Origin: an uncultured archaeon
GTDB lineage: Archaea; Halobacteriota; Methanosarcinia; Methanosarcinales; Methanoperedenaceae
Direction: 5' to 3'
DNA length: 64,000 bases
NCBI GenBank assembly: GCA_902386205.1
Contig: CABMIH010000057.1
Span: 124,001 to 188,000 of the forward strand
A program made the translations under genes and the position numbers. The notes under the pieces were generated by a model that was not told the DNA's origin, ran no database searches, and worked only from the letters and a program-made list of their open reading frames with translations. Positions 1 to 8,567 of the stretch are shown in pieces (position 1 is the first letter of the stretch; every line of letters begins with the position of its first letter).

Positions 1-16
1 TTAACCTTAACTTTCT

Positions 17-994
17 TTATATCGGACATTTGTTATCACCAGGCACAATTATTTTTACAGGCTCTTCAGTGATCAAATCCTGTAATATTTCCGCAGATAT
101 TGTAAAAACCAGTGCACCTATTCCCGCAGCAATTAAGCAGACACCGGATACTCCGGCCGTAAAAGAAATGTACAACGGTATGGAAGCGGTTCTATATATC
201 TTCAAAGCTTCAAATCCATTTCTTACTGTAGGGGAATTTTTAAAAAGTGAAAGAGCACGCAATTGGAAAAGATATGAACAAATTGGGATCAAAATATATG
301 TTTCTTTCAAGTATCCTAAGATCCACGGCATTAAACTCAGAATTAATCCCAATGTCGAAAGAGTAATTATATACATGATCGAGATACGAATTCCTTTTTT
401 CTGTACGAGATATTTTGCATTATTTATTCGATCAACTTCAATATCTTTTAAAGTACCAATTAAATTCAAAGTTGTGTGGTTGATAAGTATAGCAAAGAAA
501 ACAAGATAAATAAGTGCACTGATCTTATCGCTTGAAATAAGCGCCCCTAAGATTAAGCATGAAGCGACCATTGCTCCAAATAGAATATTGCCATATATCC
601 CTCTCTTTTTAAAACCGGCTGAATAATATGTAGTTCCAATAATAATAATTACCACGAGAGCTGCGCCGTATAAAGAATAATAAGCAGTAGCTATTGTTAC
701 AATTAAGAAGATAAGAATGCTGATCATTAATGCTTCATACTTATTTATTCGACCACTCGGAAGAGGTAAAAATGGCTTTCCTATCTTATCTTCTTCTAAA
801 TTCAGATAGTCATTCACAATCTGACCTGCTGCCCATAATAATACGGGAAATAACATAGAAATAAATAATCGATCTAAAGCTGGAAAACCACCTTGAGCCA
901 AAACCGCCCCGGTAAATCCTATTGCCGCTGGCACAAATAGGTTATATGGTCTGATCATCTTACAATATATTCCGATTTTTCTTAAAATTGACAT
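17..994 (-). CDS. UbiA-family prenyltransferase
   Basis: Integral membrane enzyme that transfers a polyprenyl group from a diphosphate donor to an acceptor (325 aa). Two Asp-rich Mg-diphosphate motifs are visible: NDYLNLEED at residues 61-69 and KDIEVD at about 183-188, with 8-9 hydrophobic segments between and after them. The family includes digeranylgeranylglyceryl phosphate synthase and menaquinone/heme prenyltransferases; the sequence alone does not fix the acceptor. Only 2 bp separate it from the stop of the upstream HdrD-like gene, so it is the last gene of a three-gene operon with two oxidoreductases. I infer that the operon makes or modifies a prenylated redox lipid or quinone. Confidence 0.85.
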   Translation of the reverse strand: MSILRKIGIYCKMIRPYNLFVPAAIGFTGAVLAQGGFPALDRLFISMLFPVLLWAAGQIVNDYLNLEEDKIGKPFLPLPSGRINKYEALMISILIFLIVTIATAYYSLYGAALVVIIIIGTTYYSAGFKKRGIYGNILFGAMVASCLILGALISSDKISALIYLVFFAILINHTTLNLIGTLKDIEVDRINNAKYLVQKKGIRISIMYIITLSTLGLILSLMPWILGYLKETYILIPICSYLFQLRALSLFKNSPTVRNGFEALKIYRTASIPLYISFTAGVSGVCLIAAGIGALVFTISAEILQDLITEEPVKIIVPGDNKCPI

Positions 995-996
995 AT

Positions 997-2208
997 TTAA
1001 TCCTCCATTCCAATCATTGTCCCTGAAAACTCTGGCATGACCTTCAAAGGAACTATTAAATCCAAATCAGGACTCCGGTTTAACATACTTGCAAGTAAAT
1101 CGGTTATTTCAAGTATCTCAATCCCACCTTCATTGCTTTCGGCCAGATTCCGCTTGCATAGAGAACAGGATGTCGTTAATACCGAGCAACCGGTTTTTTT
1201 GGCTTCTGTAATCCTTGATCTTGATATCTCTCTGGAAATATCAGGATACATTATGCTTAAAGTACCGCCACCGCAGCAAAATGATTCATCTTTTGTCCTT
1301 GGCATTTCTTTAATAGCGAATCCCATCTTCGATAACAATTGCCTGGGTGCTTCATAAATGCCGAGATATCTTCCGAGCAAACAGGGATCATGATATGTTA
1401 CCTGTATACCATTTGCAGGATACAAAGTACCAAGGTTATCATTTAAGAACTCGGTCAAATGAATGAATTCAATATTTGAATCAGTGCAATAGAATTCTTT
1501 AAAAACATGGAGACAGCCGGGACAATTAACTATTACTTTCTTCATTCCGATTTTCTTAAAAATATTCATATTATTCGAAATCTTTGATAATAAAAAATCC
1601 TTATGCCCAAATTCAAACACGGGCATCCCACAGCATCCAGCATGTTCTTTCAGTTCAGTAACTTCGAAATCAAGATAATTGAATATATCAAAAATGGATT
1701 CCAATGACTTCTTATTATTTTCGTTGATACAGCCACTGAAAAAAAGATAATCTTCTTTATTTTTATTTAACAGGTATAACCGTGGCCCAACACTGCCTTT
1801 TCTTTCAATAAATGCATTAATTACCGTTGGATTGTGATATAGATTGGAGACAAGATTCTTAATGATAATTGGGTCATGAAATGGATTATAATTTTCCAAA
1901 AATTCAGAACGCAATTCATTTATTATTTTAGGTGTATTGATACTCAGAGGGCAATGCTTGTAGCAATTCCCGCACATCGTACAGAGATAGAATTTTTTAA
2001 TTAAATCAGGAGTTAACTTTTTTATGTTCTCTTTTAAACAAAATTGCGCCAGATAGAGTTTTCCACGGGCATAAGAGGATTCAAATCCCAGAATGCTCCT
2101 GACCGGACATATATCATGCGTATCTTTTTCCCTGCAGTAGCCACATCTGGCACATTTATGGATTTCTTGATCCAATTTGCTATCTAAACTCAAAATCTGA
2201 CCCCCCAT
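997..2208 (-). CDS. HdrD/GlcF-like Fe-S oxidoreductase (two 4Fe-4S, two CCG domains)
   Basis: About 403 aa. The N-terminus carries two ferredoxin-like cluster motifs: CARCGYC with a following CP at about 18-34, and CTMCGNCYKHCP at about 76-87. Two cysteine-rich CCG domains follow (GCCGMP near 192 and CCGGGT near 313). This is the architecture of heterodisulfide reductase HdrD and glycolate oxidase GlcF. It overlaps the end of the upstream FAD-linked oxidase gene, so the two products probably form one dehydrogenase in which the flavoprotein passes electrons to this subunit. ATG 2208 is used; a TTG lies one codon upstream. The substrate is unknown: lactate, glycolate or another 2-hydroxyacid are family precedents, while the ubiA neighbour suggests a lipid substrate. 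Confidence 0.85.
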   Translation of the reverse strand: MGGQILSLDSKLDQEIHKCARCGYCREKDTHDICPVRSILGFESSYARGKLYLAQFCLKENIKKLTPDLIKKFYLCTMCGNCYKHCPLSINTPKIINELRSEFLENYNPFHDPIIIKNLVSNLYHNPTVINAFIERKGSVGPRLYLLNKNKEDYLFFSGCINENNKKSLESIFDIFNYLDFEVTELKEHAGCCGMPVFEFGHKDFLLSKISNNMNIFKKIGMKKVIVNCPGCLHVFKEFYCTDSNIEFIHLTEFLNDNLGTLYPANGIQVTYHDPCLLGRYLGIYEAPRQLLSKMGFAIKEMPRTKDESFCCGGGTLSIMYPDISREISRSRITEAKKTGCSVLTTSCSLCKRNLAESNEGGIEILEITDLLASMLNRSPDLDLIVPLKVMPEFSGTMIGMED

Positions 2209-3631
2209 CAATCAAAGAATCTGGATTTAGAATATTATTTGGATCTATGCATTGCTTTAGTTTCCTTATGAATAATTTATAATTATTATCCAAATGATCT
2301 GTGAGGTGCCTGTTCCAGACATAACCCAGCCAATATGGGGCACCACCGTATGTTAAAAGTAGTTGGTCCATCCAGGCTTCCCAGATTCCCAAAACATCCT
2401 TCTTTATTTCCATATTACTTTCTTCACAAAAAATATTTGTCACAAAATTAGATGAAATCCCGTCGGAAAACGTCGCATTCATAAAAACTTTTATACCCAG
2501 ATCTTTAATTCTATTAGATTCATAAAAATATTTTTCCGCCACTTTCACAGCATCCAGTAGCATACTGGGCGGTATCATATGACATGATTGCAGAAGCATC
2601 CCGTTTTTCATGAGTGATGTGACAACCTGGAAACGATTGGTCCAGAATCTCTTTGCATATTTTTCACCTATATACTTACCATCGTATTCTTTCATTACAT
2701 TTTCCAATAGTTGAAAACCAGATGATACTACAGCTTCTGAAAAACCATCTATTATGACACTTATTCCGGCATTATTATTATGTTCAAAATTGGTTAGACT
2801 TGAAACCGTATCAGGATGACAATAAACCACCAATTGTTCCGGCTTGCATTTGATTTGTACCTCCCTTGCGGCTTTCAAAGCATTTTCGAGTTTATCAAAA
2901 ACGTATGTTGAGAAGGAGACATTGTCCGGGATTGGCTCAATGCTCAATGTGACTTCATAAACTACTCCAAATATACCGTGAGATCCGATGAACAGACCTG
3001 CAAAATCTCCGCCATTACAATATCTTGCAAACGATAAGCCTTCTTTTAATGCCCCAGATCCTGTTTTGATTATTGAACCATCCGGCAAAATTACTTTCAG
3101 ACCTATTATTTGATGTCCAATTGAACCATATTTTGTCGATCCGTATCCTATTGATGCGGTGGCTACACTTCCGCCAACGACTGCCGAACATCCGCTGTGA
3201 GGTCCCATAAAACGGGGTCTGAATCCTTTCATGGACAGTTCAGAAATCAATTGTTCCCAGGTAATGCCGGCTTGCACGGTGACAGTCAAATTGAATTCAT
3301 CAATACTAATTAATTTATTGATTCTGGTCATATCCAGAACAAGCCCCCCATCTGTGAAAGGCATTCCCCCACCTGCTGCCGAAGTGCCACCTCCCCGTAC
3401 ATACACCGGGATTCTCCGCTGATTTGCCAATCTCAAAATATCCTGAATTTCCTTATCATTTCTGGGCTGAACAATAAAATCAGGAATCCCAAAACTGATT
3501 GGACCCGCATCTTTGGAGTAACAAACCCTCTCGAATAAATCGCAATTTACATTTTCTGCGCGTTCGTGCAATGAAACGTAAATGCCATTGTTCTCCTTCT
3601 TAGTTTGTATATTTTTTAAAATTTTCAACAT
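2180..3631 (-). CDS. FAD-linked oxidase, GlcD/D-lactate dehydrogenase type
   Basis: Flavoprotein of 483 aa with an N-terminal PCMH-type FAD-binding domain (the PVYVRGGGTSAAGGG loop near residue 75 and a GPHSGCSAVVGGSVATAS segment near 145) and a C-terminal FAD-oxidase domain ending in DPNNILNPDS, the family hallmark. The family oxidises 2-hydroxyacids and passes electrons to an Fe-S partner, here presumably the overlapping HdrD-like gene. Its ATG overlaps the stop of a 31-codon ORF with a strong Shine-Dalgarno sequence, so translation may be coupled. It is transcribed divergently from an RHH regulator, and palindromes related to that regulator's promoter repeats lie at its own likely transcription start. 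Confidence 0.88.
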   Translation of the reverse strand: MLKILKNIQTKKENNGIYVSLHERAENVNCDLFERVCYSKDAGPISFGIPDFIVQPRNDKEIQDILRLANQRRIPVYVRGGGTSAAGGGMPFTDGGLVLDMTRINKLISIDEFNLTVTVQAGITWEQLISELSMKGFRPRFMGPHSGCSAVVGGSVATASIGYGSTKYGSIGHQIIGLKVILPDGSIIKTGSGALKEGLSFARYCNGGDFAGLFIGSHGIFGVVYEVTLSIEPIPDNVSFSTYVFDKLENALKAAREVQIKCKPEQLVVYCHPDTVSSLTNFEHNNNAGISVIIDGFSEAVVSSGFQLLENVMKEYDGKYIGEKYAKRFWTNRFQVVTSLMKNGMLLQSCHMIPPSMLLDAVKVAEKYFYESNRIKDLGIKVFMNATFSDGISSNFVTNIFCEESNMEIKKDVLGIWEAWMDQLLLTYGGAPYWLGYVWNRHLTDHLDNNYKLFIRKLKQCIDPNNILNPDSLIDGGSDFEFR

Positions 3632-3720
3632 GGATTTATTCCAGAGATCATTTTTTCATAACTTCGGTACCCATGGTCAGCAGAATCAAAGCCATAAAAG
3701 CAAATACATAATTTCTTCAT
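3625..3720 (-). CDS. 31-aa small ORF leading the FAD-oxidase operon
   Basis: The ORF begins MKKLCICFYGFDSADHGY and ends with a TGA that overlaps the ATG of the next gene (ATGTTGA). A strong Shine-Dalgarno (GAGGTGGT) sits about 4-5 bases before its ATG, while the oxidase gene has none of its own in a usable position. I do not recognise the peptide. It may be a coupled leader peptide, a real microprotein, or the 5' remnant of a lost gene. Confidence 0.4.
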   Translation of the reverse strand: MKKLCICFYGFDSADHGYRSYEKMISGINPC

Positions 3721-3741
3721 TTTACCACCTCTATTATTTCA

Positions 3742-3758
3742 TGCGTTTGATTTACGCA
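3742..3758. promoter_or_regulatory. Inverted repeat at the FAD-oxidase operon promoter
   Basis: TGCGT-N7-ACGCA with perfect 5-bp arms lies about 25-40 bp downstream (minus-strand sense) of an A/T box, TTTTATATAT, near 3784-3793. It would therefore cover the start of the oxidase operon transcript. The arms match the core of the palindromes in front of the RHH gene. Confidence 0.45.
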
Positions 3759-3850
3759 CTGTATCCAACAATAAAATCATACAATATATAAAATTAATTA
3801 TTAAAACTATATTACGAAAATCACGAATGTATTAATTATCAACTATTATT

Positions 3851-3862
3851 ATTACGCATAAT
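3851..3862. promoter_or_regulatory. Palindromic operator, copy 1
   Basis: ATTACGCATAAT is the exact reverse complement of copy 3 (4022-4033). A TATA-like TTTTTAAAAT and GTTCAGCG follow at the same spacing as in copy 3, so each copy sits in a longer imperfect direct repeat of about 38 bp. Confidence 0.5.
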
Positions 3863-3932
3863 ATTTTTAAAATGCGTTCAGCGCTGAAAACAAAACTTTG
3901 AGTATGTATCAATATCAAAAAAAAATATTCTT

Positions 3933-3944
3933 ATTACGCGTAAC
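3933..3944. promoter_or_regulatory. Palindromic operator, copy 2
   Basis: ATTACGCGTAAC is a near-perfect palindrome, 82 bp after copy 1 and 89 bp before copy 3. The sequence after it (ACTGTTGAATTTTTGAA) is a weaker version of the downstream part of the other two copies. Confidence 0.45.
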
Positions 3945-4021
3945 ACTGTTGAATTTTTGAAGCCATGAATGTTATACAACATGAAAATCAATTTGATCAC
4001 CTCATCGGTCACCTAATAATT

Positions 4022-4033
4022 ATTATGCGTAAT
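4022..4033. promoter_or_regulatory. Palindromic operator, copy 3, abutting the RHH-gene TATA box
   Basis: ATTATGCGTAAT lies directly upstream of the TATA-like TACTTTTAAAC (about 4032-4042) that serves the gene starting at 4077. That is the usual position of an archaeal regulator or BRE-overlapping operator, so autoregulation is likely. This is inference from position. Confidence 0.5.
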
Positions 4034-4076
4034 ACTTTTAAACGAGTTCAACGTTTAATGGGTTTGTAGGGTGCAT

Positions 4077-5117
4077 ATGAAAATTCGAAGAACAATCTCT
4101 ATTGATAAAAACGACCTGGATACTTTGAAACCTTTTCTTGAGTCAAGCGGCGATAACCTGAGCATGGCCCTCCGGAAACTTATTTCAGATTATCGACAGC
4201 AGAACAAGACCAGGATAATGGATGAACAGCAGAGGAAAATCATGCTGAGAAATCAAATAATTGAGAACAGGATAGCTGCGCTTATCCCGGTGCCTCTTAT
4301 CAGGTGGATGCTCAAAACGAATCTCGGTCTGCCTCCTCTGGGTACATTCAGGCCAATGATCGAGAAATTTCCAAAGCTGCTTGGAATAAAAGAATTCTCC
4401 CTGATTGAATATATGAAGATGATAAATTCATATGGCGATATTTTAGGATATCAGATAACACAGCATGTAGAGCTGATTCCCGAAACCAGGAATATACGCA
4501 TATCATATGAAGCTGAAGATTCTGATCATCTAAGAGGGACGGTAATCATATTTTCATCACTGCTTGCCCATCATCCTTTCAATCTAAAAATCAAGAAGAT
4601 TGTCGACGCCCCTAATCTTTTCATAATCGATTACGAACAATGCGGCAATGAAGAAGAGGCATATGGTTCGATAAAAAATCATTTTGGATGTAAACAACCG
4701 ATGCTTGAAGAGATCCAGAACAATCTCTTATTCTGGATGAATCTTGTCCGCTTCATAAAAGCCGACAATTACGAAGATGTCATATTGAACAGGGATATCC
4801 TCCTGCGCCTGTTAAAATCACGAGATTTTTCAGATCAGCTCATTAATATAATATATAATATATATGGTGTTTCTGTTGAGGATACCGACTACGAACATAT
4901 AAACAGGTATATCGAGGAATTATGCAAGACAAACGGGCTGATCCAAAACTTAGAATATGTCGATGATGAAATAAGGATATTTCATACTTTTGATAATATT
5001 AATATTATCAAATCCATCAATGACACTCTCATTAAGACCCTGGAAGCGGCGAACCAGCACTTCATACTCAAGAAAAATGGGAGAATTACGGTATTACGTC
5101 GAAATTCCCGCGAATAG
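4077..5117 (+). CDS. Ribbon-helix-helix regulator with large unknown C-terminal domain
   Basis: 346 aa. The first 45 residues fit an RHH DNA-binding fold: MKIRRTISIDKNDLDTL is the beta strand plus helix A, followed by SGDNLSMALRKLISDYR. The remaining 300 residues are a soluble domain I do not recognise, far longer than CopG/MetJ/NikR proteins, and could sense a ligand. ATG 4077 is preferred over GTG 4071 because TAGGGTG lies just before it and the TATA box at about 4032-4042 predicts a start near 4066. Three palindromes precede it and a related one covers the divergent oxidase operon, so it probably regulates both itself and that operon (inference). Confidence 0.65.
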   Translation: MKIRRTISIDKNDLDTLKPFLESSGDNLSMALRKLISDYRQQNKTRIMDEQQRKIMLRNQIIENRIAALIPVPLIRWMLKTNLGLPPLGTFRPMIEKFPKLLGIKEFSLIEYMKMINSYGDILGYQITQHVELIPETRNIRISYEAEDSDHLRGTVIIFSSLLAHHPFNLKIKKIVDAPNLFIIDYEQCGNEEEAYGSIKNHFGCKQPMLEEIQNNLLFWMNLVRFIKADNYEDVILNRDILLRLLKSRDFSDQLINIIYNIYGVSVEDTDYEHINRYIEELCKTNGLIQNLEYVDDEIRIFHTFDNINIIKSINDTLIKTLEAANQHFILKKNGRITVLRRNSRE

Positions 5118-5146
5118 TTGATTTTGAGTTCCGATTTTTCATCAGA

Positions 5147-5497
5147 TTAAATCTTTTTTGGACCACCCTTCGAAAGCCTCATTGCCATGGCGTATCCGGC
5201 ATAAATCCATAAAGGATACAGGGCAAAAAGAAGAATGACTAATATCTGGGGCACATCTTTTTTGTAAATTCCGGATATATTTGAGTGGAACATTAGCTCC
5301 GACCCGCTCAGATTATTGCAGATAAAAGGGAAAAAACAGGGCAGGATATCCAGATAAAGCAGCAAGCTGACAGAGACGAAAACGAGCACTACTGCCAGAC
5401 CCAGTACTATTTTTACAGTTCTTGAGGACTGGCCGAAGAATGAACAGATCGCAAAGCCGGCAATAAAAAGCAGCGGCGGGTCTAATAAAAAACTCAT
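5147..5497 (-). CDS. Small membrane protein, unknown
   Basis: 116 aa with three predicted membrane segments (about 8-18, 28-50 and 83-107) and a basic C-terminus. No family recognised. Its start overlaps the end of the DUF362 gene by 4 bp (ATGA), so the two are co-transcribed and probably work together, perhaps as a membrane anchor for the DUF362 protein. The two cysteines at about 54 and 60 lie in the loop between the second and third segments. Confidence 0.6.
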   Translation of the reverse strand: MSFLLDPPLLFIAGFAICSFFGQSSRTVKIVLGLAVVLVFVSVSLLLYLDILPCFFPFICNNLSGSELMFHSNISGIYKKDVPQILVILLFALYPLWIYAGYAMAMRLSKGGPKKI

Positions 5498-6585
5498 ATG
5501 ATCCCGGCCTTATTCAATACCCTGAATATGTTAAGGAATATCCCGCGCATAGTATTCCTGAACCATGAAATACGTTCTTTGTTTTTCGCAGGAAAAGCCG
5601 CAATATCCATTTCCGAACACATATAACCGAGTATGTTTGCAAAGCCATACAATTCCTCGCCATAATCCAGTATGCTGTCGACAAACGGACCCACATTTTT
5701 CCAGTCTTTATAAACTGAGGAATCTCCAATTATGGTTATATCAGGTTTGCCGAAGGTATCTACAGCAAGCTTCACAAAGAGGTTTTTCATAGGATCAAGT
5801 CCCATTTTCTGTCCCCCTACAATGTCCACAGCAATGATGTTTTCACCTGCAATGAGAGTTTTTGTATGATTGGGATTAAAGTCTGCCTTAAGGCCAAGAA
5901 TACCATCAGCAGATTTTATGCCATCCACTATCCCGAAATGCACGGGGAATTCTTTGATCATCTCAATTGTGACTTCATCTATTTCACGGTCAGTGTGATA
6001 CTCGCGGAACTTGTTCTGCTCAGGTGTGACGCCATAAATATTTTTTATGGTAAGAGTATAATAGCACGAGATGTGGGTTTTATTTTTTGCAAAAGATATT
6101 CGAAAATCAGCATCCCTCCAGGTTTTTCCCACAAGATATGTACCGAGAGAGCTTTCGTGGTCCGGGGAATCTTTATAGACATGGGCCGTGACATCCATGG
6201 TCAGGTCTATTATGCGGTAATCAGTCGATTTAGTGTTATAACCTGCCGCTTTTGCCACTGATATGACATCCCTGTTAGTAAACCAATTACCGAACACATT
6301 TTGTGATTCAACAAGGGCTATGTTAGTATAACCTCTTTCAGAAATTTTCTTTATTAAGTGTTCTACGAGTACTGGTTCTGTTATAACGCTCAGATCCTCT
6401 ATATTATAGAACATCATGAGATTTGGTTTAACTGCAATAAGAAAATCATTTTTTGTTTTTCCCGACTCTGCAAAGCGTTTTTCCAGCGCTGTCCAGAAAC
6501 CGGCTTCATCAATTACCCGTTCTAATAAAGTAAATTTGTCACTGTCATCATCTTCTTGCGTGGTACGCACAACTACGTTTTCCAT
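5494..6585 (-). CDS. DUF362 family protein
   Basis: 363 aa, soluble. It matches DUF362 by the early IAVKPNLMMFYN segment (about 49-60), the FAKNKTHISCYYTLTIKNIYG-type segment near 166, and AGENIIAVDIVGGQKMGLD near 246. DUF362 proteins often carry ferredoxin-type clusters; this copy has no CxxCxxC motif, so it is the cluster-free form. The function of the family is unsettled. It lies between two small membrane-protein genes on the same strand, with a 4-bp overlap on one side and 25 bp on the other. Confidence 0.8.
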   Translation of the reverse strand: MENVVVRTTQEDDDSDKFTLLERVIDEAGFWTALEKRFAESGKTKNDFLIAVKPNLMMFYNIEDLSVITEPVLVEHLIKKISERGYTNIALVESQNVFGNWFTNRDVISVAKAAGYNTKSTDYRIIDLTMDVTAHVYKDSPDHESSLGTYLVGKTWRDADFRISFAKNKTHISCYYTLTIKNIYGVTPEQNKFREYHTDREIDEVTIEMIKEFPVHFGIVDGIKSADGILGLKADFNPNHTKTLIAGENIIAVDIVGGQKMGLDPMKNLFVKLAVDTFGKPDITIIGDSSVYKDWKNVGPFVDSILDYGEELYGFANILGYMCSEMDIAAFPAKNKERISWFRNTMRGIFLNIFRVLNKAGII

Positions 6586-6610
6586 TCACAAATCCCTCCG
6601 TATTTCTCAT

Positions 6611-6997
6611 CTAATAATCTAATATTCCATATCCAAGCATCACTAATCCGGCCACAAGTGTTATTGCCAGGTCTAAGGGCCAGTGGGCCACTATTCGCCC
6701 GGTGGGTGGAATATAGACCAGAAGATACCAGAACAAAAGCACGGCGCCGGCGAATCGCCATAGCCTTTTGATAGGCAGCTTGGGCATGGCGCCCCCGCCA
6801 TCCAGTTCGTGTGCCCTGGAAAATCCATCTATCAGCAGGCCAAAACCTACGATCAGTGTTATTGCAATTACTGCGATAACCATGAACATTTCACTGAAAA
6901 GGTTAGGTACCCAGAATGCATATGCTACGAGATAAAATCCCGCAAATATAGTCCACAGCCACTTTATTTTCAAAATTCTAATGACTAAGTCCATCAT
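6611..6997 (-). CDS. Membrane protein, unknown, first gene of the DUF362 operon
   Basis: 128 aa with four predicted membrane helices (about 10-28, 36-52, 83-99 and 107-125). The loop around residues 60-75 carries GGGAMPKLPIKRLW. It is 25 bp upstream of the DUF362 gene on the same strand and so probably shares its transcript. No family recognised. Translation can begin at either of two adjacent ATG codons (6997 or 6994). Confidence 0.6.
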   Translation of the reverse strand: MMDLVIRILKIKWLWTIFAGFYLVAYAFWVPNLFSEMFMVIAVIAITLIVGFGLLIDGFSRAHELDGGGAMPKLPIKRLWRFAGAVLLFWYLLVYIPPTGRIVAHWPLDLAITLVAGLVMLGYGILDY

Positions 6998-7169
6998 TCA
7001 CCATCAACTCCATAAAAGGTTTTTCAAGTCATCATCTACATGATGGTACTTAAATCATTCGCTCATTCATCATAATCAATCATGTTGTTGTTTTGACCTC
7101 GGTCTGAATAATATCCCAATCCTGAAAATGAATAAATATGGTTTTAAGGTTCAAGGACAATAAAATCTC

Positions 7170-8567
7170 GTGAATTTCAGGACAAAACAGTATCTACGCA
7201 AAAGGTTCGGGGATTATTACCAGAATACCATACCCGCTATGCCCCCTGATTTTACACGGCGCGAATGGGGTTTTATCTTTTTTGATGAACTCCCCGACGT
7301 CGTGATGCGCCGCCATAAGGCTTTTTCCTCCGAAGGGGAGGCGCTTGATTATCTCCGCGGGATGGTGCCGGCGCACGCGTACCATTCTGCTGCATATTAC
7401 AGGTTCCCGGGCGCAGGGACGATGAAAGAGAAGCAGTGGGAAGGCGCAGATCTCATTTTTGACCTGGATGCCGACCACCTGCCGCAGAAGGCACGGTCTT
7501 ATAAGGAGATGCTCGATAATGTGAAGAAGGAAACAAGAAAGCTTCTTGATTTCTTGCTCGAAGATTTTGGATTTTCTGAAAATAATATCAGCGTTGTCTT
7601 TTCAGGAGGACGCGGATACCATATCCACGTTCGCGACACGAAGGTGCTGCCGCTTGAAAGCGGAGAGAGGCGCGAGATCGTGGATTATTTGAGCGGGACA
7701 GGATTGGATCCGAAATATTTCTTTGAATCAAAAAAACTTGTAGTTACTGAAGGCAGATTTAAAAAAACTGAAGAATCAAAAAGAATAAGCTCATTTGATG
7801 AAACTTCTCAAGGATATGGGTGGGGAAAACGTATCAGCCAGTATTTGGTCCATTTTTTAGGAGATATTTTGACAAAAGACGACGCTGAAGCGATAAATAT
7901 CACCCTCAATTTGATCAAGAATTTTAAAAAGAAACAGGCTTTGACACATAAGTTCCCTGAGGATATCGTAGAACGAATAATTCATATAAAAAGTGAAAAC
8001 CAGAAAATTGGATTACAAAAGCTTGCAGAGGAAATTGGAGTTCATGAAGAAAATGTACGCGATATTTTAATAATAAATGATCTATGGGATTTCAAGAATG
8101 AAGCTATTGCTAAGCTGAAAGAAATCCAGAAATTAGCGAATAATCAGAAAGCCCTGGATATGATAAAAAAAGGTATTATTGATTTCCCAGCTACTACCTA
8201 TATTTTTGATGCTATTGTTGAACAAGCAATTCAAGAAAATAGTATCCAATTAGGGGGTGGCCACACTGACGAACCCGTCACCGCCGACATCCGGCGTCTC
8301 ATCCGCATGCCTTCTTCGCTCCACGGGGGCTCGGGAATGAAGGTTGTTCCCCTCACGCTTGCCGGATTTGGGAAATTCGAGCCGCTTGATGATGCTATCG
8401 TTTTCAGCGAAAAAGAGATACAAATAGAGGTCGTCCCTCCTCTTAAACCCCAGAATTCCCTTGTGGAGATGAAAGGAAAAAGCTTTAGGGTGCAGGAGGG
8501 TATCAATACCCTGCCCGAATATGCGGCAATGTACCTCATGTGCCGCGGAGCAGCCGAATATGCCTGA
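7170..8567 (+). CDS. priS: DNA primase small (catalytic) subunit PriS
   Basis: 465 aa; makes RNA primers with PriL in archaeal replication. Catalytic Asp pair D98/D100 in LIFDLDADHLP; the VFSGGRGYHIHV nucleotide-binding motif is near 145; RLIRMPSSLHGGSG lies near 370. The start is GTG (7170); no better ATG precedes the conserved TKQYLRKRFGDYY. It overlaps the GINS gene by 8 bp. The middle, about residues 190-360 (bases about 7740-8255), is markedly A/T-rich, Lys/Ile/Asn-rich and longer than I expect for Methanosarcina-type PriS, whereas both ends have ordinary composition. The catalytic motifs are intact on either side, so the gene should be functional. Confidence 0.93.
   Translation: MNFRTKQYLRKRFGDYYQNTIPAMPPDFTRREWGFIFFDELPDVVMRRHKAFSSEGEALDYLRGMVPAHAYHSAAYYRFPGAGTMKEKQWEGADLIFDLDADHLPQKARSYKEMLDNVKKETRKLLDFLLEDFGFSENNISVVFSGGRGYHIHVRDTKVLPLESGERREIVDYLSGTGLDPKYFFESKKLVVTEGRFKKTEESKRISSFDETSQGYGWGKRISQYLVHFLGDILTKDDAEAINITLNLIKNFKKKQALTHKFPEDIVERIIHIKSENQKIGLQKLAEEIGVHEENVRDILIINDLWDFKNEAIAKLKEIQKLANNQKALDMIKKGIIDFPATTYIFDAIVEQAIQENSIQLGGGHTDEPVTADIRRLIRMPSSLHGGSGMKVVPLTLAGFGKFEPLDDAIVFSEKEIQIEVVPPLKPQNSLVEMKGKSFRVQEGINTLPEYAAMYLMCRGAAEYA

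Noticed and set aside
7740-8255. An intein or intron in priS was considered for the A/T-rich block.
   Set aside because: There is no N-terminal Cys/Ser splice site with a C-terminal His-Asn pair, and the frame stays open throughout.
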